Of a stretch of DNA of 20,947 nucleotides, positions 1 to 9,341 are shown one piece after another. The translations under genes and the position numbers were made by a program. The notes beneath the pieces are model-generated. The model was not told the origin of the DNA and searched no databases. It saw only the letters and a program-made list of their open reading frames with translations. The stretch comes from Setaria digitata (Eukaryota; Nematoda; Chromadorea; Rhabditida; Setariidae): contig RCAB01000766.1 of assembly GCA_003640385.1 (NCBI GenBank), positions 1-20,947 of the forward strand, written 5' to 3'. The first letter of the stretch is position 1, and every line of letters begins with the position of its first letter.

Positions 1-496
1 GTAATTTGGACTGAAATTAATAGCTAAATGACATGATCATTATATACTTTTATTTCATTCATTCTTAATTAATTGTTTGATTTTATTATTTATTGGTTAT
101 GGCTAATTGTATAGACTGTTATTTTATTTGATATCTTATCCCAAAATCCTTTTTTATCATTTTTGCTGAAGCATAACTGTTGCAATATTCGTTTTTCGAT
201 GTGGAATATTAATTTCGTATTGCGAAGGAAATTTCTCAAAATGGATAACACATTTGTTAATTATTACTTTTTCAACAATATATGCTTTATTAACTTATTT
301 GCTTCATAAGTAATGTTGCAAAATCTCGTGCTGTGTAGAAGGAATTTTTTTTTCATTTGATATATAAATGAAATTAAAGACTGGACAGAAGATGTGTATA
401 ATTGAAATTATTGTTCCAGTGATAGGGACGAAATGTATAGCAATGTTATATGTTCGTCTCTGCTGTGGAATTTATCGTTTTTTTCTTGCTGCAGGA
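1..496. other. Upstream non-coding region of the FOXRED1-type gene
   Basis: AT-rich sequence in which I see no coding exon. An open stretch begins with an ATG at 368 and runs into exon 1 in frame. The residues before codon 497 do not look like the family and are separated from it by a polypyrimidine tract and acceptor, so I treat them as upstream sequence. No TATA box or other promoter element can be named with confidence. Confidence 0.5.
484..494 (+). promoter_or_regulatory. Splice acceptor just before the FOXRED1 start (probable trans-splice site)
   Basis: A T-rich tract followed by cttgctgcag ends at 494, and the ATG comes 2 nt later at 497. An acceptor with no coding exon before it and almost no 5' UTR after it is the usual picture of spliced-leader trans-splicing in nematodes. 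A cis-spliced non-coding first exon is the alternative. This site decides the start: beginning at 497 gives an Arg/Ser/Thr-rich N-terminus without acidic residues, which suits a mitochondrial presequence. Confidence 0.6.
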
Positions 497-3400
497 ATGT
501 GGAGTGCGAGAAATTTTTTGACAAGTTTCTACCAGTGTGGAACATTTAGAATAAATACAGCATGTCTCCATACAACAGCTTTAACCAGGTGGCAAAGTAA
601 GTTTTGCGTGAATTTCTAAGCGTTGATTTTGATATGATTTTCATAAGTATTTCATTGAAAATTGTCATTCATTCTGCACTATTTCCTTATGAATTGGATT
701 TGATGCTGCTATCGTTTAGATTTCGAAAATGAAAGGCATTTTGAACCAGGAGAAGATGTTTTGAAGCGCATGTGGAATGCTCTAAAATATGATGTAAAGC
801 GATGGAAAAGGCGCTGGAAAGAAGTAATCTGTTCGGCGACGAGATAATTCTCCTTCTTATTTTAGTCATTATCTGAACAGCACTACATTTTCCTCTTACA
901 ACCTCTTTCATTGAAAATTTCGTTGACCTATCACAGATTCATGCTCTGTACAGATTTCAGGCGCGGATGGATCCGTATCAACGGAATAATCCCATTGCAC
1001 ACATTAAACGACATACAATGGATTTGGAACTTTTCCCATTCGAGACTCAAGTAATTTAATTTTTTTTCTTCTTCACCAGGAACAGCTACACCGCTTATGC
1101 TTGCAACGTAAAGCTCGTCCTGCACTTTAACATAGGTCGAAATTTTCTCCTGCACTTTTCTTCTACACAATGATAACTTCAATATTTAGAGAAGTCATAG
1201 TACACAATTTACTTAATTTTTAAAATATTATCACTAAATGAGTCATACTGTAAAGAACTGAAATAGATTTCACTCGGGTTTCAATATGCAAAAGAAAAGT
1301 TTAGGAGAAATTTTTTATGCCGTGAGGAATTTTTTTGGAAAAAATCTCAATTTCTCCTCATCCGTATGATGGGTGAAGTAAAATGTAAAAGGTACAACCG
1401 ACGATGTTTTAATTTGAATCTTCTTTAGATTCTAATCATTGGAGGTGGCTTAATGGGTTCTTCTGTCGCTTATTGGTTAAAGCAAGCATTTCGTGATGAA
1501 GACTACAAAGTAGCAGTTGTGGAAAATAATGAAAAGGCACTCACTTATAAATCTTTACTTTCTTATTTCTCTTATTCTTAGAAGGCGAACAAACTCCCTA
1601 TGACAAACTTCTATCTCCCTATATATCGAACAATTTCTAATTCACTGTCGTTGTATCCTTTCATCTGATATTGAATTAATGTGTTGAAGGACGTGCAATT
1701 TTGTTCCTCTTTCCGGATGTGCTGTTTAGATCCGAAAACTAGTTAATCAGCTTTTTTGAAAACTAAATGGTGTGAAAATTGCAAATTCACTTTTTATCTG
1801 TTTTGATCATTTCTTTTGGGAGTAATGTTCAGCTTCTAGTTTGCACAAAGTGCTTCGATGTTAACATGTGGAGGTATCTCACAGCAGTTTTCAGTTCCAG
1901 AACATGTTACAATGTCAGCTTTTGCCGCTGAATATCTTCGTCATGCTGGCGAGCATTTGCGTATTTTGGGTGAGTTTTTGTTCAGAAGTTTGTTGGATTT
2001 TCTGGGATGCAAGATAATTGGCTTTTAGCGACTGTTGAAATTTTAACATTTTTCTTTGTGTCCAATGAGGTATCTTTTGTGGTGCTAATATTAAACAGTA
2101 CATTTTGGTTTCTAAATTTGCAGACAATGATCCCCCAGATGTGCATTTTCTACCGATGGGTTTTATGTATTTGGCTCGTACCCCGGAAGAAGTAAATCGG
2201 CTGAAGAAGAATTGGAAAGTACAAATGTTAGTCTGATTAAGAAGAGTAAACTGATGCTAAACATTTCTTATTAGCCGCTGAATGGTCGAAATCATGAGTT
2301 TATTTGGTCATATGCTGGTTTACTGCATGTCTCTTTATTGCTTTCCTTCTTTCGCTTAATTTGATGTAGCTTTGATTTTAAATTTCGAAACAATTAAAGA
2401 GCCAACGTTTTACCTTTTAATTCTTTTAAAATCAGTATTCTCATTGAACAACACTGCTTCTACTCCAATGTATGACATCTTGACATGCTTCTTATTCTTC
2501 TGATATAGATTTACTTGAAAAGTTAATTGAATCTACAGAATTGCAAGGCTACGATTAGTTTTGCAGGCAAAATGGTGCCAGGATTGATTTGATGAATCGT
2601 GATCAGTTGCGTGCTAGGTTTCCTTTCATCAATTTTGATGATGTGTTGCTCGGCTCATATGGTAATTTAATTAACCCTTTATGATGTAAAATAAGCAGGT
2701 TTTTGGAATTTAATGCAGCATATTATTGGAATCGGAAATCATATAGGTTTGGAAAATGAAGGTACAATTGACGCTTGGCAGTTATTATCAGCAATACGGG
2801 AAAAAAACCTAACTTTGGGTGTGCAGNCTAAAATAAGCAGGTTTTTGGAATTTAATGCAGCATATGATTGGAATCGGAAATCATACAGGTTTGGAAAATG
2901 AAGGTACAATTGATGCTTGGCAGTTATTATCAGCAATACGGGAAAAAAACCTAACTTTGGGTGTGCAGTATCTTAAAGGAGAAGTAGAAGGTACGCAGAA
3001 TTCTTCTAAAATTTTCTGCTTGTTTTCTGAAATTAGTGGGATTTCAATTTCAGAGAAAATTTGAAAAAAGAACTGTATTATATTTTAATTGATGAGATTA
3101 TTAAAATGTTTTTTGCAAGTTGAAGTTTTCCTTGGTATGGTTCTTTCATCCTACCACTGTTTGGTTATTCGGAGAGCTGTGCTCGTAATCGTTCTATGAA
3201 AATTGACGAAATTCGAAACTCTATCTAAAAGACTTCTTGTTCGTTCAGCTATTTTCACTACTCCTTCTCAAACTTTTTTTCTTCCTTTTTTTCTTTTTTA
3301 ATTCTGACTGGATATATGCATGACTGAGTTATCAATACTATAATCTATTTTGCTTTTCACTTTGAAAGATAATTTTCATTAGTTTCAGAGAGCGTAGGGT

Positions 3401-4868
3401 GTTTAGTTTTGAAGGGATATATGTATGTATCACAAAAGTGGACAATAACCGTGAATTTCCGATATTCTAACAGTGTTTTTTTTTTTTTGTTTCCAGGTTT
3501 TTATTTTGGCCAAAGACATGGTACTACTGAAATACATGGTACTATAGATGATGCCGATGAAGCAATTTGGCGTAATAAATGTATTTCTGGAGCTTTTGTA
3601 GGTACTTTAATCTTATTAGTCTTGGTTTTATTCACGTAATTGTGCATTTTTCGTCATTAGAATCCATTATATTTATAGGTTCGCCCTGAAATGACAGATG
3701 CTTCCGCAAGAATCATTCGAAGTAGTCACATTGTTGTTGCTGCAGGTGCTTGGTCTAGTCGCATTGCTGAAATGGCAAGAATTGGTGAGGCATTTTATTT
3801 TTTCTTGCAGTTGTTTGAATGGATGTTTTGAAAAGTCTGCGGAAGTTCAATGTAGACTTTGAATTTCTAGGAAAGGGACGAGATTTGTTGGCTGTTAAGA
3901 TACCAGTTGTCGCGCGGAAGCGCATGGTATTTGTCGTACATGCACCAGATGTTCCCGCGCTGGACATGCCAGCTATTGTTGATCCCAGTGGTGTTTACTG
4001 CTTGATGGAAGAAGTTGGCAATACATTTATTTGTGGGAAAATTCCAACTAAGGTAGCGTAAACTGTCATGAATTAAAAAATATAAGGTAATGTGTTTCTT
4101 CTTTTTGTTCTGCATATTTCCGGTGCATTTTTTGCAGGAAGAAGATGAAGAAATTGACCATTCGAATTTGGAAGTTGATTATGATTACTTTTATGATAAC
4201 ATTTGGCCAATTTTAGCGAAACGTGTCCCAGCATTTAAAAATTTAAAAGTAATTTTTTCTCCAGTTTTCTGTAGTTTTCGTCTTGAATTTCTTTTTTAAT
4301 CGAAATAGAGGCAATAAAAAAATCATGAAGATGTCGATGAACAAAGCTTATTTCTTGTACAGCGATGCAAGATTATTTTTCACCATGTCGACTAACAATT
4401 CAGTTAAAATGATTAAACTGATCCACTACGATCAGTTCTGCGCTTCAGTACTAATATGGACAGATTTGCCATCCAATTGCAAGAGTCTTTTTAAGTATTT
4501 GAAATAATATTTGTTTCCATAATAAAGAAGCCAGAGAATGCAAACTTGACATATCGGTCAAAATTCATGTGCTGCATTTTTTTATTTCCATACATTTTTA
4601 TTTGAGACATTTTCAGATCAAAAATGCTTGGGCAGGTTATGAAGATGTGAATACATTCGATAACTCGCCAGTTATTGGAGAGCATTTACTTTATCAGAAT
4701 TTGCATTTTTTATGTGGATTTGGAAATCGCGGAATGCAGCATGCTTTAGCAGTTGGCAGAAGCTATGCTGAAAAATTGCTGGAAGGTGCATATTTGTCAT
4801 TAAATTTGCGGAAATTTGATATGAGACGACTAGTGAAAATGGAAAAATTGGAGGAAGAGTATGGCTGA
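497..4868 (+). CDS. FOXRED1: FOXRED1-like FAD-dependent oxidoreductase, mitochondrial complex I assembly factor
   Basis: Thirteen exons keep one frame and encode 527 aa (human FOXRED1 is about 486): 497-596, 720-823, 961-1050, 1429-1536, 1840-1969, 2124-2226, 2567-2661, 2889-2990, 3497-3597, 3679-3784, 3871-4052, 4138-4248, 4617-4868 (TGA). Residues 1-33 resemble a mitochondrial presequence. Residues 99-109 ([11 protein letters not shown]) are the Rossmann FAD-binding glycine motif, and E130 in VAVVE is the expected ribose-binding acid. GGISQQFS (145-152), VVAAGAWS (330-337), [13 protein letters not shown] (447-459) and [10 protein letters not shown] (478-487) are DAO-superfamily signatures in the order seen in FOXRED1. 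The family is known to support assembly or stability of respiratory complex I. Intron 4 has a GC donor. Exon 8 exists twice around an N at 2827; the downstream copy is used here. AATAAA signals follow at 4995, 5150 and 5264. Related sarcosine/dimethylglycine dehydrogenases are a less likely identity. Confidence 0.93.
1537..1839 (+). other. Apparent GC-AG intron (intron 4 of the FOXRED1-type gene)
   Basis: The protein must run from VVENNEK (exon 4) to FAQSAS (exon 5) to match the family, and both ends are phase 0. The junction reads AAG|GCACTC at the 5' side and cttctag|TTT at the 3' side. No GT occurs between the end of the conserved coding sequence and the first in-frame stop (TAG at 1579-1581), so no canonical donor is available. 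Either this is a genuine GC-AG intron or the C at 1538 is a sequence error for T. Confidence 0.7.
2687..2968 (+). repeat. 142-bp-offset direct duplication around the N at 2827, containing FOXRED1 exon 8
   Basis: Copy A (2687-2826) and copy B (2829-2968) match over about 140 bp with three substitutions (tattattgg/tatgattgg, catatag/catacag, gacgct/gatgct) and are separated by one N plus one base. Each carries an acceptor and the same exon start (2747 in A, 2889 in B). Only copy B reaches the donor at 2991. If both copies were transcribed as one exon, the 142-nt shift would hit a TGA at 2899-2901. Collapsing to one copy leaves an 85-nt intron 7, like introns 9-11 of this gene (81-86 nt). This is best read as unmerged contig ends carrying two alleles. 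Confidence 0.85.
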
Positions 4869-5424
4869 GTAGAGCGATATATTGTTGTGCACTGCATTTA
4901 GTTGTAATTCTATATTTTTCCTATTATTTGTTTCTACATTATCAGTTTTTTTTTTTTTTTTTTTTTTTTGACGATTACTAGCACTAATTGATCGAATAAA
5001 TCTGTTTACTTGATGCTTGTTCGAAAGTTTATTTAAAAGATGTCTGCTGATTGACTAGATTTTCTTAGTGATCAGCTTGATTTCTTTGTATACTTAGTGC
5101 TGAGTGTATACTTGTTTGTCTTACAAGAACATGATTTCCAAATGATATTAATAAATATAAATATTATTTAGCAACATTTTGTCTTATCTGTTCAGGGAGT
5201 AATTTCCCTTAATCGATATCATTGCTCAAAAGTTTTGCACTTTTTCTTAAGTATTTATAAGAAAATAAAGATTTTATGGGATCATCTCGGGCATCGGTGG
5301 CAATTTATGTCGAACGTTTTCACGGCCGCTATACTGCATCGTTTTCTTCAATTTTTTTAGGTTACTTGCTTGTCTTAACTACGTAGAATTCACGGATTTG
5401 CCGTAGATTAACGGGCAATTTTCG
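4869..5424 (+). other. FOXRED1-PIN1 intercistronic region with poly(A) signals and acceptor
   Basis: This stretch contains a 24-nt poly-T at 4946-4969, AATAAA at 4995-5000, 5150-5155 and 5264-5269, and a T-rich acceptor (tttttttag) ending at 5360, 64 nt before the PIN1 ATG. The order poly(A) signal, U-rich tract, trans-splice acceptor, next gene on the same strand resembles a nematode operon junction, although the poly-T lies before the first signal. Separate promoters are equally possible. No coding exon is seen on either strand. Confidence 0.5.
4995..5000 (+). terminator. Canonical poly(A) signal AATAAA for the FOXRED1-type gene
   Basis: First AATAAA after the stop at 4868, giving a 3' UTR of about 150 nt. 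Two further AATAAA hexamers (5150, 5264) could be alternative signals. Confidence 0.5.
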
Positions 5425-7140
5425 ATGTCTTCGTCCAATGAACCGGAAAAAAAGCGTAGTAGGTCGGACGATGGTGATGAAGCCGATGAAGAAGGAAAAG
5501 AATCCATAAAGGAATTGCCGAAGGGATGGGAGAAACGAATGAGCCGCTCAAATAGTTTGTTTAGCATTTTTTTGGAAACTGTGGATTTGGCTAATAACTA
5601 GGTATTGGAAATCGGAAATTAAAAAGCAGGAAATGCAGTGTCTTTCGCTTCTTGTTCTTTTTGTAGTAGTAGTTGTCCACTTGTGGTAGCTGTGTTTTCA
5701 GACCGGTTTTATTATTTTAATGTTTACACTGGTCGCAGTCAGTGGGAACGACCAACAAAACCAGCTGATCCGGCACAAGCTAGTTTGAATGAAGTATGCG
5801 TCGAAACTTCTTTTACTAGTTCCATTAAGATTTTGTATCATGAAGAATATATCATTAAATTGTCATTTTACTAAGTACAGTGAATTACTAATTTTCGAGT
5901 GACTGTTTAAGCATTCGTCATAAATCGTTAGGTAAAACTTCGCTGTTAATCATTCATTGATCTTTTCTATTATTTTTATGCGTTTCCATATATTTTTGCA
6001 TATAATAAATTCATGGTATCGGGATAAGAGCTTGTCTGTTTTGCCGTAATTTTGATATATTTTAATTTCTTGCCATATAACTTATTGGTATACATCATTT
6101 GTAGGTGCACTGTGCTCATTTATTAGTAAAGCACAGTGGTTCAAGACGTCCTTCATCATGGCGCTCGGATGTTATTACACGGTCAAAGGATGATGCAAGG
6201 AAGATTTTAACCGGTGCGATTTGTTTTTAAAATGTTTTTTTTCTTTCATGATTGATATTCGTTTATGAAATATTTCTTGTGATATGTATGAAATTGAGTG
6301 ATATATAGCAAAGGTGTTTTAGATCTGGTTTTTTTTTTTTATTATCTTTTTTTTCATGAAGTATTGCATAGTGTAGAAGGGTGGATATCATTCATTTTTA
6401 TTTTAAACGTTAATGTCTTCTCACTTGCTTTCTACTTTGTCATACATATATTCTTATCACTTGTTTTCTACTGCATAAATCTTTCAGTCGTTTAGAAATC
6501 CTCTTTTTTTTAGGAAATAAATGTGAAGGAGTTTTTCTTTTTTTCCAGGATATAAGAAACAAATTGAGGAAGCACCCGATAAAAAGGCAAAACTAAGAGA
6601 TTTAGCGAAAGAGTTTAGCGATTGTTCTTCAGCAAAACGAGGCGGTGATTTGGGATTTTTCAAGCGGCGACAAATGCAGAAGTCCTTCGAAGACGCTGCT
6701 TTTTCTCTTGGAGTAACTTTTCATCATATTTAAGATGAATTTTAAAGTAGTCGTTGTGGTTGGATTTGTAGTAATACTATTATTACTGTAAAGAAGAACA
6801 TGGACATGATGCTGAGAGTGATGTATTGTGACTTAAATGTGTTTTGAAGAGCGGTGGGGTGACAGCTAGATTAGAGTACTTAATTTCTTCTGCCGAATTT
6901 CTCTCCTTTTTTGAAACTTTTAGCAGTTTATAAATGTTTATGAGTGGCTATTCAGTGGAAATTTTTGTAATTGATTAGTACATTCGTAATTTAACTGCTC
7001 ATTTTCAACAATCTTAAGTGAACTATAGGATTGGTATATAAATTTCGGGTTCATTAACCTTATTTTCATTTCAGGTCGGACAGTTAAGCGATATAGTTGA
7101 CACTGATTCAGGCTTGCATCTTATTTATCGAATTGCATGA
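5425..7140 (+). CDS. PIN1: PIN1-type peptidyl-prolyl cis-trans isomerase (WW plus parvulin domain)
   Basis: Five exons encode 186 aa: 5425-5554, 5702-5793, 6105-6213, 6549-6712, 7075-7140 (TGA). Human PIN1 is 163 aa; the extra length is mostly an acidic and basic N-terminal extension of about 28 residues. The WW domain spans about 31-61 ([13 protein letters not shown] and SQWERP, with W35 and W58); S40 matches the regulatory Ser16 of human PIN1. The parvulin domain runs about 75-186: [18 protein letters not shown] carries the phosphate-binding K83, R88 and R89, and H79 matches human His59. [15 protein letters not shown] carries the catalytic-position cysteine C136 (human Cys113), and TDSGLHLI carries H180 (human His157). 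The family isomerises phospho-Ser/Thr-Pro bonds in cell-cycle, transcription and signalling proteins. All key residues are present, so it should be active. It lies 556 bp downstream of the FOXRED1 stop on the same strand. Confidence 0.95.
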
Positions 7141-8650
7141 TGTGCGATCTCTGTCTGTATCGCGCGTTCTCTGTTTTCGGCTTTTGTGAATTTAAGGCTC
7201 TTCATATGCGGGTTTTAATTTCATTTTTTAGTTAAAGTTTAATTTTTTTTTTCTTTCATATTGATTATTTTCTCTTCTCCTAGTTTTAAATTTTGCATGT
7301 TCTGTGTGGAACGGATGAATGGGTAGGGCTTTACTGAATGGAATTTTTTTTTTCTAATAGAATTAAATAGTCGCAGTTTCTCCGGTCTATAAAGTTTATT
7401 ACACCTATTTCTTATCATGATTCTTTTAATGATTCTGAAGTGGCCAGAGGCTATGTTGGTAAACTCAGATTAAGAGCCTGCATTATTCTATTTCATGTCG
7501 ACACTTCTATTTAGTGATTTGATAGTTGTACTGCGAAGTTGCTTCCCTTTGTTGTTGAATTTGTTTATTTATTTGTTTTTTTTTTTCTTTTTTTTTTTTT
7601 TGTAGCTTCCATTCTTGTAATATCGTGTGGGAGAAGAAGGGAATTTGGAAGAAGTGAGGGGAGAACAAGTTGACTTTGAATTAAGAGAGCTACAGCTTAA
7701 GATTGATTGTTCAACTGCTAAAATTTTTGAATTCTTTATTAAAATGAAGATGGATTGTTATATGACTAAGTTACAAAACTCTTCGTGTATTCCGAGATTA
7801 ATATATGACTTATTGCGAATTGTATTAGTTTGTATGTCTGTTCTTATTTAGAAAGCAGTAAATAATTTAATGAAGTTTGACACTGTTTTGGCATGTGTGC
7901 AGTCCATTAAATTACTGCCATATTCTGTGTATCAAAAAATGATTATAAATAAAATAATGCTATTGTGCATCATTCATGTACCGTATTCCCTGAACGGTAC
8001 TTGAAAATAAAAAATAAGATGGAGAAAATCACATAATTTTTACGAAACAACATTCGTGGTTTTTTTTTTTTTTTTTTTTTTCCTAGCCTTACGACTTATT
8101 TTATACATGTTTTAGCAGAACGATAGACATATGGCTAAAAGTGTATTTGTTAAACTGATCACTATTAGCATAATCATTTTTAGCAAGATTATTGATTCTA
8201 AGTCGTTCCGATCCTTTTAGTGTTTTTCGGGTTTTCGTAACAGTTGAATATTTTCCGGAAATGAGTATTATGCGGTGTTGCTTTTAAAGAGTTACGGAAA
8301 AATTCAATGTAGCTTTTAGTTGGTAATACTAAATTTTGATTTTAATCAGATTTGATTAACTTGTTGATTGTCAGCAGGTTGTCGTGAACGGTTGTTTTCG
8401 GTAATGTAGACTGAGTTCACGGTGATTGTTTTTTTTTTTTTTTGTTTTTTTAAAGGTAAGAAATTTATTTTATACCAATGTTGTTTTTATTTTGAACGTT
8501 AAAATTCAATTTATACACTGCATTCATGAATTTTTGTGCCGATTTGTATATGATATTATTGTTTATCCTGTTATGATTTAACTGTTCCCATTAAAGGGTA
8601 ATCAGTGATTTTTCATTTAATGTTAAAATTAAAGGAAAGGAAGTGTGACA
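7141..8650 (+). other. PIN1-ROMO1 intergenic region
   Basis: About 1.5 kb with no recognised gene. It holds T-rich runs at about 7580-7601, 8060-8081 (22 T) and 8428-8443, an acceptor-like tgtag ending at 7605, an open stretch without a start codon at 7621-7851, and AATAAA at 7948-7953. If that signal serves PIN1, its 3' UTR is about 800 nt. Acceptor-like sites and a taaaggtaag motif near 8450 could belong to a non-coding first exon of ROMO1, but none can be confirmed. Confidence 0.4.
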
Positions 8651-9341
8651 ATGGCAGTACCACAGTATCAAGGTGTTAGCGGACATCCACAAATAACATG
8701 TTGGCAGAAAATGAAAATGGGTCTACTTATGGGTGTTTTCATTGGTTGTGCATCAGGTGCTATTATTGGGACTGCTAGTGCAATAAGGTTAGCAGTTTAC
8801 TCTCCTTAAATGTTGCTTGTAACATTTGGTAAAACTGGCGCTCTATATGACTTAGTGTTGAATTTTTTGATTCGAGATGAATTTGAGTTTAAAAAGTTCA
8901 TATTTTCCATCTGTCCTGTTAAACGATTGAATATACTAAGGCAACTTAACAGCACAATTTTTTAATTAAGACTTGAGTGTTTTAAACTGATTTTGAAGTT
9001 TTGAGCTGTAGTTTTAGCTGTCGTTATATGTGGAAAAGTATGTCTCGTTGCGTTTAAATCTGGATTAGCCATCATCAAGCCAGTAGCTACTGATCAACTT
9101 TTGGCATCATCTTAAGAACGATGCATTTTTTTTTTTTTTTTTTTTGAATCATTATTATTTTTTAAGGGCATATTCATTTATTATTCTGACAAAATCATAT
9201 TGGAATTATTTTATCATTTCTTCCTGATTTAGTATGGGTTTCCGAGGACGTGCGATGATGGCGCAGGTTGGACGATATTCCACAAAAATGGGTGGTTCAT
9301 TTGCTGTGTTTATGATGATTGCACAAGGATTACGTTGCTAA
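8651..9341 (+). CDS. ROMO1: ROMO1-like mitochondrial inner-membrane protein (reactive oxygen species modulator 1)
   Basis: Two exons (8651-8787 and 9233-9341, TAA) encode 81 aa; human ROMO1 is 79. Intron 8788-9232 has an AG|GTTAGC donor and a gatttag acceptor, and splits a Ser codon (residue 46). Family features are KMKMGLLMGVFIGCASGA in the first hydrophobic helix (about 23-45), MGFRGR at 47-52, a glycine-rich second helix (MGGSFAVFMMIAQG, about 65-78) and the C-terminal LRC. C17 and C81 match the two human cysteines (15 and 79) reported to form a redox-sensitive disulfide; C33 is extra. ROMO1 sits in the mitochondrial inner membrane and is linked to ROS production, cristae structure and TIM23-dependent import. 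The start is chosen because upstream sequence is not coding and the length matches the family. It is convergent with the collagen gene. Confidence 0.93.

Noticed and set aside
368..496. Longer N-terminus for the FOXRED1-type protein starting at the ATG at 368
   Set aside because: The added residues do not match the family, and a T-rich acceptor lies between this ATG and the ATG at 497.
2739..2936. Minus-strand frame across the exon 8 duplication
   Set aside because: It is the reverse of coding sequence and runs through the assembly N.
5090..5115. Two GTATAC words forming a weak hairpin between FOXRED1 and PIN1
   Set aside because: The arms pair only over six bases plus scattered positions, which is too weak to call a structure.
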